A DNA stretch of 64,000 nucleotides, from assembly GCA_038373865.1 (NCBI GenBank), contig JAXGGA010004730.1, forward strand, positions 21,088 to 85,087. The letters are read 5' to 3'. The stretch comes from Uloborus plumipes. Taxonomy: Eukaryota > Arthropoda > Arachnida > Araneae > Uloboridae. A program made the position numbers and the translations under genes. A model generated the notes under the pieces. It was not told the origin of the DNA and did not search any database. It saw only the letters and a program-made list of their open reading frames with translations. Positions 12,045 to 22,526 of the stretch are shown here, in pieces. Each line of letters starts with the position of its first letter. The first letter of the stretch is position 1.

Positions 12045-12437
12045 AACCGACAGAGTGGTATAAAGATTAAGTCGCTGGCATCTGACGCTCTAAGGCGCAG
12101 GATCAAACCTGGCCCCAGTCGGTGGATTTTCAAGATACACATATAAGACGGCGTCCATGTCGTTTGATTCTGCGGCATAAAAAGATCCCTCGAGTACTCG
12201 TTTGGAAAGGGGTATATCTTGGCAAAATTAAACTCCTAGTGCAATTTTTCATCGAATAGAACCCAGGTGCCTCCATCTATCGGGGAAACTGGGCGACAAA
12301 ATTATCGTGGTCATGGCTTTCGCCGATAGTTATGCCACATGAAAAAATGGGTGCCGGCCTCCAGGAATGCATTGGATCTACAAATGGCCAATAGCCAATG
12401 CGCACCTCCGCTTGAAACAAACAAACAAACAGACAGA
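12045..12437 (+). mobile_element. tRNA-derived SINE, second copy (tRNA-Glu-like)
   Basis: Same family as 3218-3592: the CCGACAGAGTGGTA head, AGGATCAAACCTGG B-box region, AAAGATCCCTCGAGTACTCG block and a CAAACAAACAAAC tail. It is flanked by GTTGTGAA at 12037-12044 and 12438-12445. Its A box is decayed (TAAAGATTAAG), so it is probably not transcribed. Confidence 0.8.
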
Positions 12438-12445
12438 GTTGTGAA

Positions 12446-12692
12446 GTCGGTGGAAAAATGAACGATCCCAGCACCGACTCCTAAACTTTCGACTCCAACT
12501 CTAATTACATTTCTTTGACCCTAAAGCCAATCAGACTTCGGCGCCTCGGTTCCAATTCTTATTCCGAAGACCTGACAGAACTCAGGACTCTGACAGAAAA
12601 TGGCAGACTCTGACTCTTTTAACTTTAAAGCTTTCGACTCAAGACTCAGACTCCATAACCTCAAAATCAGAGAAATTTTACCTCAACAAATA
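12446..12692. repeat. Degenerate GACTC-rich simple repeat
   Basis: ACTCCGACTC-like hexamer units (CGACTCC, GACTCTGACTC, GACTCAGACTCC) recur irregularly through this interval, consistent with an old hexanucleotide microsatellite. Confidence 0.5.
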
Positions 12693-12704
12693 ACCCAAAA
12701 AAGT

Positions 12705-13135
12705 AAATACTTCTTGAGGCTGTCACGGCCGGCGTCAATATGAAGAGGTATTTCCGGGCTTATAGGCCGTGGTCGATGAGAAACATAAATTTCAAACGTC
12801 ACTTCAATAGAAAAGAAGAGAACTTCAACTTACCGAAAACATGGCATTCCGTCCTTAGATCCGCTCGCCATAACAGTCCAGACATAGACGGAGGCTCACT
12901 CATGCCGGAAAATCCATCCAATCAGAATCCAGACCGCTCCAGAGACCGAAGAAACAACAACTAATCAGAAGCCAGCACCCATCATCAGTCTACTTTTATA
13001 CTAGAGCGACCGAAGCTAGCGCATCAGTCTCACCAAAACTACTCACTGATGATGTCGACCGCAGTGTCCGACGAAACGTTTGAGATTTATGTTTCTCATC
13101 GACCACGGCTATAAGCCCGGAAATACCTCTTCATT
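12705..13135 (+). mobile_element. 431-bp retroelement-like insertion with inverted repeat and hammerhead-like core
   Basis: Flanked by an exact 12-bp duplication, ACCCAAAAAAGT, at 12693-12704 and 13136-13147, the size expected for target-primed reverse transcription. A ~36-bp left leader is followed by a ~58-bp inverted repeat (12741-12800 against 13076-13133) whose right half ends the element. A hammerhead-like motif abuts the inner edge of the right repeat. The 74-codon frame inside is Arg/Asn-rich and unlike any family I know. The same architecture is seen at 23069-23331. Penelope-like elements are the known class that combines such repeats with hammerhead ribozymes, so a solo pseudo-LTR is the best guess. 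Confidence 0.65.
13046..13077 (+). ncRNA. Hammerhead-ribozyme-like motif
   Basis: CTGATGA (13046-13052), a helix GTCG/CGAC (54-57 with 69-72), then GAAAC (13073-13077). This is the conserved core order of a hammerhead. Two departures: an extra T sits between CTGATGA and the helix, and no good helix I is visible. The right inverted repeat that follows pairs with the left repeat, which ends in ACGTC at 12800, so a type III fold with GUC as cleavage triplet is conceivable. Activity is not shown. Confidence 0.4.
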
Positions 13136-13147
13136 ACCCAAAAAAGT

Positions 13148-13262
13148 TTTTTTTTTTATTTTTAATACAGAAGCCATCAGCTTTGACATACTTAAGGACT
13201 GCGTACTTTGTACCTTGCCTCCTGACAAGCACAAGACAGATTTTACGGCTCAGAGAGGATAA
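13148..13262 (-). mobile_element. Truncated SINE, tRNA-Thr-like family (3' part only)
   Basis: Matches the body of the SINEs at 13.3 and 14.3 kb (GACATACTTAAGGACTGCGT, then a Cys/Pro-box-like GCCTCCTGACAAGCAC). The T run on the plus strand is the A tail of a minus-strand element. The tRNA-like head is absent. Confidence 0.7.
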
Positions 13263-13296
13263 AAATAATAAACTAAAATTGCTAGTTTTACATGTT

Positions 13297-13486
13297 TTTT
13301 TTTATACAGAAGTCATCAGCATCGACATACATGAGGACTGCGTACTATGGTCCTTGCCTTTGGACAAACAAAGGTCAGAATTATGGCACAGAGAGGATGA
13401 AATAACATCCATGGGCAAGGCTGGACTCGAACCCGTGACCACTTACTTACGAGGAGAATACTCTACCTAAAGGCCACCGTGGCTCC
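13297..13486 (-). mobile_element. tRNA-derived SINE (tRNA-Thr(CGT)-like head)
   Basis: On the minus strand the head reads as a tRNA: GGTAGAGTATTC, the anticodon-loop-like CCTCGTAAG and a B box GGGTTCGAGTCC (complement of 13423-13434), followed by the SINE body and an A-rich tail at about 13300. Flanks AGTTTTACATG and AGTTATACTTG look like an imperfect target duplication. Confidence 0.8.
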
Positions 13487-13591
13487 AAGTTATACTTGGG
13501 GGTAGCTTTTGCACGGCACCTGTTCACTTCAAACTGATACATACTCAAATTACATTGACTCGATCCCCAATAAATTTATTCCGAAAGTTCC

Positions 13592-13927
13592 CTAAAACAA
13601 ATACGACAGCAGGTCCTCAAACACACGATTCATTATTTCCCACGTTTCCGGTTGCGTGGGCATCAGCCTCGCTTCAATAGTAAAGTAAACAGTGCCTGTT
13701 AATGATCCTGTTGTTTGAGCACAAATCCAGTAATTAGTTTGATAAATATTAAACTTTTCCCTCTCACAATCAAACTTAACCGGCAGTACTATTTGGACTG
13801 CATTGTTAAGATGGAAAAATACATTAATTTCCTTTTGTTGAACGTCATGTCTCGAATTAAGAATGTAAACAACTGACTGCTGTTTTAACAAAGGGTTGAT
13901 GTTGTAAACGAATGTTCCTTTTTTCAA
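13592..13927 (-). CDS. Unrecognised 111-codon ORF, possible exon or captured gene fragment
   Basis: An open frame of 111 codons ending in TAG at 13592. The only in-frame starts near the left end are non-ATG, and a TAA lies just upstream, so if real it is an internal or last exon rather than a whole gene. The product looks more protein-like than other frames here: two Trp, two Cys, alternating hydrophobic strands (VVYILNSR, INVFFHL, VQIVLPVKF, GTVYFTIEARL) and a charged C-terminal helix, as in a beta-rich fold. I do not recognise the family. No clear pyrimidine-rich splice acceptor precedes it. A Helitron 3' end lies just to the right (13970). Confidence 0.3.
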   Translation of the reverse strand: MKKGTFVYNINPLLKQQSVVYILNSRHDVQQKEINVFFHLNNAVQIVLPVKFDCEREKFNIYQTNYWICAQTTGSLTGTVYFTIEARLMPTQPETWEIMNRVFEDLLSYLF

Positions 13928-13969
13928 TTCTTACTATCAGCTCATATTCTCCATTAACTTTATATTATA

Positions 13970-14660
13970 CTAGCTTGTTGCCCGGATGCTTATTAATACA
14001 ACATAGCTCTAAAAAAATATTTAAATGAACTCTACCCACATAGGCACATAAAAGTTGCTTCAATCTGTCTTTTGCATGTTTCCTCTAATAGGTGGACCAA
14101 AAAATGCTCGCGAAAATTAAAACTAAATATCTGTTGAAACTTCTCTTTTTTCTGCATCGCACAATATTTGTGACAATGTTCCAAGGTAATACAGCATGAA
14201 TCCTAATTGTTTTTAACTTATTTCATACTAAAATGAAAGTGGTGAGCCTTAAATTGATAATTCATTGTTAATCGGAATCTTTGTTGGAAAATACTCCCTT
14301 TTTTTCAGAACCCATCAGCTTCAACATGCATGAGGAGTGCGTACTATGCGCTTTGCCCCCTGACAAACACAGGACAGATTTACGCCACAGAGAGGATGAA
14401 AGAACATCCGTGGACAAGGCGGGATTCGAACCCGTGACCACTTGCTTACGAGGAGAGTACTCTACCTCTAGGCCCACGTGGCCCCCAAATACTCCTATTT
14501 AAATGTGTTAGATTTTATCAACTTGTATGCTTAAAGTCTTATCTCTATTACTCTACATGTTCAAAATTGAAAGAAAATTGCCATTTTGAAACAAAAAAAT
14601 TGAATTTTGAGCTTTTTGGATTTCTTTAAATTTTTTAAAGCTTATGTGAGTTCTAGTACA
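13970..14660 (-). mobile_element. Helitron derivative, minus strand, split by a SINE
   Basis: Its 3' end, read on the minus strand, is GGGCAACAAGCTAG followed by T, the Helitron terminus. Moving right, the sequence is an inverted copy of 17.35-17.65 kb (for example TTAAATTGATAATTCATTG) and resumes beyond the SINE at 14298-14486 with TATGCTTAAAGTCTTATCTC. The 5' end is not recognised. Confidence 0.65.
14298..14486 (-). mobile_element. tRNA-derived SINE (tRNA-Thr(CGT)-like), with exact target duplication
   Basis: A 189-bp insertion within a Helitron derivative, flanked by exact AAATACTCC at 14289-14297 and 14487-14495. The minus-strand head is GGTAGAGTACTCTCCTCGTA with B box GGGTTCGAATCC (complement of 14422-14433), a very good pol III consensus. 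This is the best preserved of the three copies of this family. Confidence 0.85.
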
Positions 14661-14810
14661 TCATAGAACTTCTGTCCCAAGTTTGATGAAAATCCGACGA
14701 AAATTTTGGATTTTTCAGAAACTTCATATTTTCAGTCATATTAGGATTTTGGTTAACTTTGTCAAAATTTTCTTTCACCAATAGACTTGTGAATAATATA
14801 AATACACTCT

Positions 14811-16197
14811 AATTTTTAAGAGCAAGAATCTGAGAGAGTGTCACGCCTGTGATTCATGACCTCTCAGATTTTTTCCAAAAAATTACCAAATGTTTATTAT
14901 CTTATTGAAAGACCAAATCCGTAATGTTTTGCTCTAAAGTTGAGTTGTTTAGTTTTTATGGACCCCTAAAGTTGAAGGTGCGGCATAAAAAATTAAGCGG
15001 ATTTTCAAGACATGGAAATTGCTGTGAGCCAAAACTCTTACCAGGAACTGTTTAACTCCAATTTTATTTTTGTATATGGAATATAGAAGGTTGAAACTTT
15101 ACAAAATGAATGTTAAATTTGTGCTAAGTTGTTGCCGTAAGGTCAGTGAAGGCCCTCAAAACAGGGCATTTTTGACGTTTTTCAGCGTTTTTGAGGTCCA
15201 AAAACAGCTTGTACATTTCAGTTGGCTCGGCAAAAGTAGTGTCGTTTGAAAGACCAGTGTAAGCACTTTAAAATAATGTATAAATAACCGAGGAAAGTTC
15301 AACGTACCTTTAGTTGCGTAAGGCCGAAATATGAAAAATGTCATATTTTACCGATATTCAAACGGTCATAACTTCCTCTGCCAACAGCATATTGAAATAT
15401 TTTTTTCGCCAATGTCATACTCTGTTCTTTGTCTTAACAGAACAGTTGAGTCCTTTGAGGCGAAATGTGAAAATTTTTTTTACAAAAAATTTATCTTTTA
15501 CTGTGCATTTTTTGTAAAAAAATTTTTCACATTTCGCCTCAAAGGACTCAACTGTTCTGTTAAGACAAAGAATAGAGCATGACATTGGCAAAAAAAATAT
15601 TTCAATATGTTGTTGGCAGAGGAAGTTATGACCGTTTGAATATCGCTAAAATATGACATTTTTCATATTTTGGCCTTACGCAACTAAAAGCACGTTGAAC
15701 TTTCCTCGGTTATTTATACATTATTTTAAAGTGCTTACACTGGTCTTTCAAACGACACTATTTTTGCCGTGCCAACTGAAATGTACAAGCTGTTTTTGGA
15801 CCTCAAAAACACTAAAAAACGTCAAAAATGCCCTGTTTTGAGGGAATTCACTGACCTTACGGCAACATTTTACCACAAATTTAACATTCATTTTGTAAAG
15901 TTTCAACCTTCTATATTCCATATATAAAAAGAAAATTGCAGTTTAACAGTTCCTGGTAAGAGTTTTGGCTCTCAGCAATTTCCATGTCTTGAAAATCCGC
16001 TTAATTTTTGATGCCGCACCTTCAACTTTAGGGGTCCATAAAAACTACACAACTCAACTTTAAAACAAAACATTCTGGATTTGGTCTTTCAATAAGATAA
16101 TAAACATTTGGTAATTTTTGGGAGAAAATCTGAGAGGTCATGAACCACCTCACAATGCTAGGCGTGACAGTTTCTCAGATTCTTGCTCTTAAAGTAA
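14811..16197. mobile_element. 1.39-kb fold-back element
   Basis: A continuous inverted repeat centred near 15500. The outer ends are TTTAAGAGCAAGAATCTGAG and its complement, and the inner arms meet around a short AAATTTATCTTTTACTG centre. Identical 62-codon frames appear on opposite strands (15156-15344 and 15653-15841) only because the arms mirror each other; I do not call them genes. No target duplication could be fixed. Confidence 0.75.
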
Positions 16198-16564
16198 GTT
16201 AAATCAGAATTCTGTAAAACTCGTTTTTCTACTAGGGAAGTGCCAATGCAGGAAAAAAAAACTCAAACTTGATACGCTTTTCATCCATACGTGTCGGCGA
16301 CTTCAATATTTTCCCTATAATTGACGCTTAAAAACGTTTTATTTCTTTTACAACTAAATTTAGATTTCCACAAGCACTGATTTAACGAACTTAGTAATGT
16401 AACGAAGTAAACAAAAAACGCCGAGTTCTTGTAAAGAGTTGAGATGTTTTGCGGAGTCTCTCAGACAATTTTTATATTTCCTGGAATTCAAGGCTATGAC
16501 ATAACAAACATCTCTGTTAAAATGTAAAGCAGCCTGAAAAAAATATATCAAGTCCTTAAAAATA
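16198..16564. other. Intergenic stretch, no gene seen
   Basis: Low-complexity AT-rich sequence without recognisable features. Confidence 0.4.
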
Positions 16565-16604
16565 TCAGCATATATAAAAACGGATGTATGTAATATTTTA
16601 TGTA

Positions 16605-17283
16605 CGAGGCGCGTTCAAAAAGTAAGAGCCGTTTGGTCACAGAAAAAAATATACTCATAAGAAAAAAAAAATCAATGTCATATTTAGTTAGGTACAAACT
16701 TACTTTAATTGTCTACATTCTCGCCGTTTACTTCTAAGCATTTTTCGTACCGCTTCACCAGCTTCTTTAACCCCTCTGCGCAGAAACTTGCCGCCTGAGA
16801 GTTGAACCAGTTGACAAGCGTTTATGAGTCCCTCTTTGGTTTCAAAACTTTGTCTACCTAGCCGCTGTTTAAAATGTAAGAGGAAGTAGTCGCTAGATGC
16901 AAGATCGGGACAGTAGGGTGGGTGGTCAAAAAGTTCTCAACGAAAATCTTAAATTTTCTCCTTGGTTTTGGCAGCAGTGTGAGGATGCACGTTATCGAGG
17001 AGGAAGATTATGCCTGATGACAATTTCCCACGGCATTTGTTTTAAAGCGCACGCCTTAATTAGTAGACGAATCACAGAATGCACTTCACAGTTGGCGGGA
17101 TCAACGATTTTCGTGGCCATTGTTCTTTGCATTTACGGACATTAATACGACTTCAGAAGTGAAATAAATGACGCTGTAGCTTCAGAATGAGTTCAGTTAA
17201 TGGCCCAGCAGTAGTAAAACTGTGCTTCGAAGCGCCATTATTTAAATACAAGCAAACGGCCCTTATTTTTTGAACGCGCCTTG
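16605..17283 (-). mobile_element. Deleted mariner element in TA
   Basis: Ends CGAGGCGCGTTCAAAAAGTA and an inverted counterpart (TTTTTTGAACGCGCCTTG) inside TA at both sides. At 679 bp it is about half of a full mariner; the N-terminal half of the gene is missing. Confidence 0.85.
16690..17045 (-). pseudogene. Mariner transposase C-terminal remnant (DD34D type)
   Basis: Read on the minus strand, one frame gives KLSSGIIFLLDN followed by VHPHTAAKTKEK, matching the second catalytic-aspartate block of mariner transposases (usually HDNA.PHTA). A shifted frame continues ELFDHPPYCPDLASSDYFLL, the third block with its catalytic Asp, then FKQRLGRQSFETKEGL and the family's C-terminus (KMLRSKRRECRQ). There is a frameshift between the blocks and in-frame stops (a TGA where mariner has Trp in RWELF, a TAA after KEKI). 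The first catalytic Asp and the DNA-binding domain are deleted. The protein would have cut and joined DNA ends at the TIRs; this copy cannot. Confidence 0.85.
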
Positions 17284-17656
17284 TATATTTGTTTGTTTGT
17301 ATGTTTTTTCCTTATACAAATCCAGTTTTTGTCAGTTTTGCATCAAACTTGGCACAGAGGTTCCTTAATGCACTAAAATTCACTTAGTTGGGGTTTTGAA
17401 ATTTAAAAAAAAATCCAAACAGCTCAAAATTCAAATTATTTGTCTCAAAATGTCCATTTTCTTTCAATTTTGAATAGATAAAGTCATAGAGATAAGCCTT
17501 TAAGCATACATATTGAAAAACGCATTTAAATATGAGTATTTTCCAACAAAGATTACGATTAACAAGGAATTATCAATTTAAGGCTCACCTATTTCATTTC
17601 AGCAGGAAATAAGTTAAGCACAATGCAATACCGGGCAACGCCGGTTAATAAGCTAG

Positions 17657-19014
17657 TAAGCTCCATAAAAATTTGAAATGAATGCATGAGAAGCCAAACA
17701 AAGTGGTGATGTAATAGATAGTTTCTATTTTTACCAAGTTTAGAAAGTAAACAAAATGACAAGGGCCGGTGTTCCCACCCTTACCTAATCTTAAAACGGA
17801 TACAATATTATGTTTTTAGTATTACAAACTCTTTACACACATATTTCAAAACTATTTTAAAAAGTAATGTAAGCATAGGAGATATAAAAGTGCCAAGCTT
17901 TGTAAAAGACTAAAAAATTGCAGTTGCCGAAAATAATGAGTTGAATGCGATGTTATCAGAAAAAAACCAATAAATCTTTTGAAACACTTTCCGAGAAAAT
18001 ATAGACGATATTTTCCCAATTTTCTACAACATCTGTTACACACATCGAGATCGAAAAAAAATACATCATAAAGTATAGTCACGCAAATAAGAAAGACGAT
18101 GAAGATACATTTCTTTTTCTCTCAGAATATTGCTGCGTTAGATGATTTTCGTAAGGGATAAAAATAGATTTCAATCCGACGGCACTAGCACTTTTCAGGA
18201 GAAATTGATAAAATGTAAATCCATGCTTCTCTTTTAGAGCATTTGTATGCACGGGAAAGTTTAACAGTTTTAAGATATTTTGGCATTTTTCACTGTCAGA
18301 AATGTTTAGTTTTAAGTTGCTTCACATACTGACATTGATAAGCAATAAAATAATGTTTTTTGGATTCTTGAAGACGCGACATGAGTGTCCTTACTGATTA
18401 TAACATCAACTATTTGTAGGTTATCGTAATCGCAATATCTTAAAACATAAAAACATGATGTATTTAACTGCATCAAACTTGTGTGGGTTTACATGTATCA
18501 AACTTTTACACTTGCAAATCCAATTTTATAAACCCTGCTCATTTATTTATTTAAAAAGTACTGCACACTATAGAAAAAATTACAGCAGCAAATAAAATAA
18601 AAATAACAATTAAAACACATCATGCTTTTAAAATAATAAAACATCTAGACTTAAAATTATACAATGACGTGTTTAAACTATCTGAATCGTGACAGTGAGT
18701 GTTGAAAGTTTGTAAAATTTTAAAAGACAAAAATTATCAACATAGTTAAATTTGATAAAAATATTTTTGAAACATGATTAGCCCCCAAGAGTTATATTTG
18801 AAAGCACAAATTGGATGGAATTAACAATATCAGACCATTCAATTAAATTAAATATGAAGACTTATCTACCTTATCATGGTATTGCTTTAAAGACACTTGA
18901 TTTCTTTCTGTTATTTAATTATATGTATCCAGAAATATAAACATGAAATAATGCAATATTACAAGCATACTTGATTTTATTTTTAATTTTAATTATATAT
19001 GTGGCTTGAATTAT
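17657..19014. other. AT-rich intergenic stretch, no gene seen
   Basis: No TE ends, RNA gene or convincing ORF. A 76-codon minus frame near 17852-18082 is Phe/Leu-rich and looks like chance. Confidence 0.45.
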
Positions 19015-19450
19015 CTCTACTAATAATAAAGCTGAAGGTGGATCTGTCTTTCTTTCCTTCTTTCCTTCTTTCTGTCTGTCTGTTACGCACGTAGAGCCAA
19101 AATCGTTCGGTCGATTTTCATGAAATTTGGCACAAAATTAGTTTGTAGCATGGGGTTATGCACTACAAAGCGTTTTTTCGAAAATTATTTTTCTTTCTTT
19201 TTCTATTATAATTCTTAACTCATTTTTCACACAAATTCGATAAAATAGGGAACAAATATTTCATACACATTTTCAAGTTTTATGTCATTCGAAAGCTTCA
19301 AATTTTTTGCTAAAAAGGATGTCAGTTTGAAGTTTCTACGAGCATTAGAAGAGCTGCAATAATTGTTTTTAGAATCCCGGAAATTCAAGGCTTACCTTGA
19401 GCAAAGCAAGCCAAACAATTCTAAAATGAAGTGACCTTTGTGCTATAGAT
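19015..19450 (+). mobile_element. Helitron-like 5' end
   Basis: TCTCTACTAATAATAAAGCT followed by GTCTTTC/CTTTC repeats and TGTCTGTCTG, the arrangement seen at the 5' ends of the Helitron derivatives at 21.8 and 61-64 kb. No 3' end is seen before the reverse transcriptase remnant. Confidence 0.4.
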
Positions 19451-19485
19451 GTTCAGAAAATAACAGCATTACGAATGCACAAATG

Positions 19486-19590
19486 AGCAGGGATACTGCA
19501 GACACGTGTTTCGGCGTTACAAGGAACGCCTTTTTCAATGCAAAAAAGTTGTGAGCTTATGGCTGCACAGACATCCGACAAAAGCTTTTG
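19486..19590 (-). repeat. Dispersed 3'-tail module with a hammerhead-like hairpin
   Basis: On the minus strand: TTGTCGGATGTCTGTG, then TTGAAAAAGGCGTTCC, a GGCGTT/AACGCC hairpin, then GAAACACGTGTCTGC. About 95 bp of the same order recurs at 42946-43035. The TGAAAA-stem-GAAAC order resembles a degenerate hammerhead core (CTGANGA replaced by TTGAAAA). It lies where the reverse transcriptase remnant should have its 3' end. Confidence 0.45.
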
Positions 19591-21025
19591 TAAGCTGTTC
19601 CACGTACTCACAACTCTACTGAAATAGTAATTTTTCCTCACCTCTAGGTTAGCCTGAGACTTAAATAGCTTAAACCAGTGTCCCCTTGTCCTGCTTTCTA
19701 AACAAAAGTTTAGCCCATCTACATCATTCATTTTGATCAATTTAAACAACTGGATCATGTCTCTCTGACTCTCCTTTGCTCAATACTGTACATCTTAAGC
19801 ATTTTAAGCCTGGAACCATAATCTAAATCTGTAAGCCCATTTAGTATCCTTGAAGCCCGCCTTTGAACCCTTTCCAGTAAATTAATGTATTTCTTAAGAT
19901 GTTGAGACCAAAACTGAATAGCATACTCCAAATCAGGTCTCACCAAACTTCTATACAGGAGTAGAAGAACCTTTATAGATTTGTTTGAAATAGATTTATT
20001 GATAAACCCCAGCATCCTGTTGGCTTTGTTACTTGCTGCACTGCACTGCTGACTGAATTTGAAGTCCTTATTAATTAAAATCCCAGATCGACAACACTTT
20101 CTGTCCGACTTACAGCTGAGCCCTGTAGAGAATAGCTTGTACCTTTGTTTCCATGACCTAAATGTAGAACTTGACATTTCCCAACATTTACTGCCATACC
20201 CCACTTATCTGCCCACTTAGTAATGTGATCCAAATCCTCTTGCAGCTGATTTACTTGTTCCTCATTATCTACATTCCCTATAAGTTTGACTTCATCAGCA
20301 AAACAATTCATGTTTCCCGAAATATTCTCGTGAATATCATTCATAAAAATGATAAGCAAAAGAGGCCCTAAAACTGATCCCTGAGGAACCCCACTCAGAA
20401 CCTCACTCCAATTCGAAAAATTTCCCCTTGCAACTACTCTTTGTTCCCTTCCAGTCAACCAATTTCCAACCCAAGTTAAAAATTTTCCTTCCACTCCTAT
20501 ATCAGCTAATTTGCTGAGAAGAGCAACATGCGGCACCTTATCGAAAGCCTTTTGAAAATCAATGTAGACAACATCCACACACTTTTTGTTATACAAAGCC
20601 TTAGTAACCTTATCATAGAAATGTAACAAATTAGTAGCAGATTATTTACCTTTCCTGAAACCAAACTGCATGCTAGTCAACAAACTATTAGTCTCTAAGA
20701 AGTTCATAATTTCGACTTCGATCAAAGTTTCAAAAATTTTACAAACTACTGAAGTCAAACTCACAGGCCTATAGTAAGGCCTAAACGAAGAATTGAAAAT
20801 ATTTACAATAACGTCAACCTATTCCTCTGCGCATTCAACTAGAATTTTTGGATAAATATTATCTGGTCCCGGAGCTTTAGTTGATTTGATTTTTTTCAAC
20901 TGACATAAAACGTCGTCCCTGGAGAAAACAAAATCCTGAAGCTGTATAGTAGCTTGTGTCACCCTGGTGTCAACGGTTAAGATACAGTTATCGTTAAAAA
21001 CACTGGAAAAAAAGTTATTTAACAC
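19560..21025 (-). pseudogene. Non-LTR reverse transcriptase remnant (jockey/CR1 type)
   Basis: Overlapping minus frames together give a reverse transcriptase read right to left: KSTKAPGPDNIYPKIL (start of the domain, about 20.85 kb), RPVSLTSVVCKIFETL, VDVVYIDFQKAFDKVPH (palm motif A), SGVPQGSVLGPLL (motif B), NCFADEVKLIG (motif C), then the thumb block LLYRSLVRPDLEY and the C-terminal SRTRGHWFKLF and STWNSLQKL. The enzyme would prime cDNA synthesis at nicked target DNA. This copy is dead: the catalytic FADD is FADE, there is a TAA in FRKGK-stop, at least two frameshifts (near 20.1 and 19.76 kb), a deletion before RPVSL, and no endonuclease domain upstream. It is a 5'-truncated LINE. Confidence 0.9.
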
Positions 21026-21813
21026 ATTAATACCTCAGTTTCATTTTGAAATGAGAGTAAACACAAGCTAAAATACCCGAAACAATCCAATTTATAGAAG
21101 CTCTTCTAAGCCAAAATCACTTTAAATGTTATTTCCGATTTTATAAATGCAGAGAAAAAAAAAGAGCAAAATCCACCATAAACTTTCAACCACATCAATG
21201 AATTTCCAATTTAAATTTTATGTCCTTGACGCAAATAGGTATTTGGTAAATGTCTTTCCCACCACAAGCGACATTTTCTTTGATGTATTCACTCAATCCC
21301 AGCGGCCATTATGGGCCAAAGAAATTGCGTCAAAATTCCTGAAACCTTGCCTAATATTTCAAGCCGGGTTTCAGACACGAACTCTACCATGGGTAAGCGT
21401 CTGACAATAACTGGGTTCGGGGAGATTTTTTGTCAGAATTTTTACGATTCTATTTATCCTCAAGTGAAATCGATTGCTTTCTTTCCAATGAATGTGTTGT
21501 ATCTTATGAATAAAATCACAGTTAAGGTAAGATCTCAGATTTGAGAAATGTGCGATGTTGTATGCAGATGGTAATTTATTTTCCTGTTTCCGTTTATGCA
21601 GTTGCAGTAAAAAACATTGAGACATAATCGTTGTAATTTTGCACTTTCTTGACACATAAGAATGATGTAGGACTTAAAGCTCAAGTTTCCCGGTATCTTG
21701 CAATTTGGATAAAAATGGTGGACGTTACACTTACCATGGAACCACACAACGAGTGTAAGCATTCCAAAGATCATATCAAAAACAAATGAAGAGCTTTGAA
21801 TAAAACTCCGATG
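21026..21813. other. Intergenic stretch, no gene seen
   Basis: Several overlapping frames of 77-94 codons lie on both strands at 21.15-21.77 kb but show no domain or consistent coding bias. Confidence 0.4.
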
Positions 21814-22274
21814 TCTACTGATATTAAAAACTGAGCATCTTTCTATCTTTCTTTCTACATCATGCTTCTTTCTCTTGAACGCTAATGAACTAAAAGTCGA
21901 ACCAGGTACCGATAGATTTGTAATTTCTCAGGCTTCATTAGCTTTAATTTATGTAAGCATACGATTTTAGTTAATGAAGATTATCAATTAATAAGTAGTC
22001 AAATTTAAAGCGATTTGTCCTAAATGATTAAATATGAAATCCATTGTTACAAAACGAGGTTGATATGAAACAGTAATAATAATGATAATGAGAATTTTGA
22101 ACGAAATCTAAACTGAATCAAACATGAAACTCTTTAGCGGGCCACGTACGTAGTATGTCATGAACATTAAATTATATCAAATAACATAACATCAGAATGA
22201 GGTAAAAGTTAGGTGAGCTGAAACGTTTTGCTTTGACATGCCGCAGGAAAAAATCTAGCTGCCCCGGCAGCTAG
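21814..22274 (+). mobile_element. Non-autonomous Helitron, complete
   Basis: 461 bp from TCTACTGATATTAAAAACTG to a hairpin GCTGCCCCGGCAGC that overlaps the terminal CTAG, followed by T. The interior (GTCGAACCAGGTACCGATAG, CAAATTTAAAGCGATTTG) matches the chain of Helitrons at 61.2-62.4 kb. Non-coding. Confidence 0.8.
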
Positions 22275-22526
22275 TTCTCATTGGAAACGACGAGAAAACA
22301 CCACGATTTTCTTTGCAACAACTCTCAAGTTAGTCGTGGATGCCAGCACAGGGGTGCAAAGGAGTGCATTTCCATCCCTTTGCTACACCACCCCTCCACC
22401 GAAGTTCAAAGGGGCCCCCGAGCTGCGAAAAAAAAAACTGGTGACTTTACTACAAACAAAAAAGAATATTGCTAAATTTTTTTGTAAGTTTTTTGTTTTT
22501 TCATTTTTTGAGCAACAAAAATGTTT

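Larger units (their letters stand above)
16565..17656 (+). mobile_element. Helitron derivative with nested mariner
   Basis: Begins TCAGCATATATAAAAACGG after A/T-rich sequence and ends CCGGGCAACGCCGGTTAATAAGCTAG followed by T (given here in two blocks: GGGCAACGCCGGTT, then AAGCTAG). The GC-rich hairpin just before CTAG is the Helitron 3' signature. A 679-bp mariner derivative interrupts it at 16605-17283. The remaining sequence matches 6143-6430 and, inverted, 13970-14660. No Rep/helicase coding sequence remains. Confidence 0.65.

Noticed and set aside
14410..14490. A genuine tRNA-Thr gene on the minus strand
   Set aside because: The anticodon loop and T arm are good, but the unit continues into a SINE body flanked by an exact 9-bp duplication, and a second copy lies 1 kb away.
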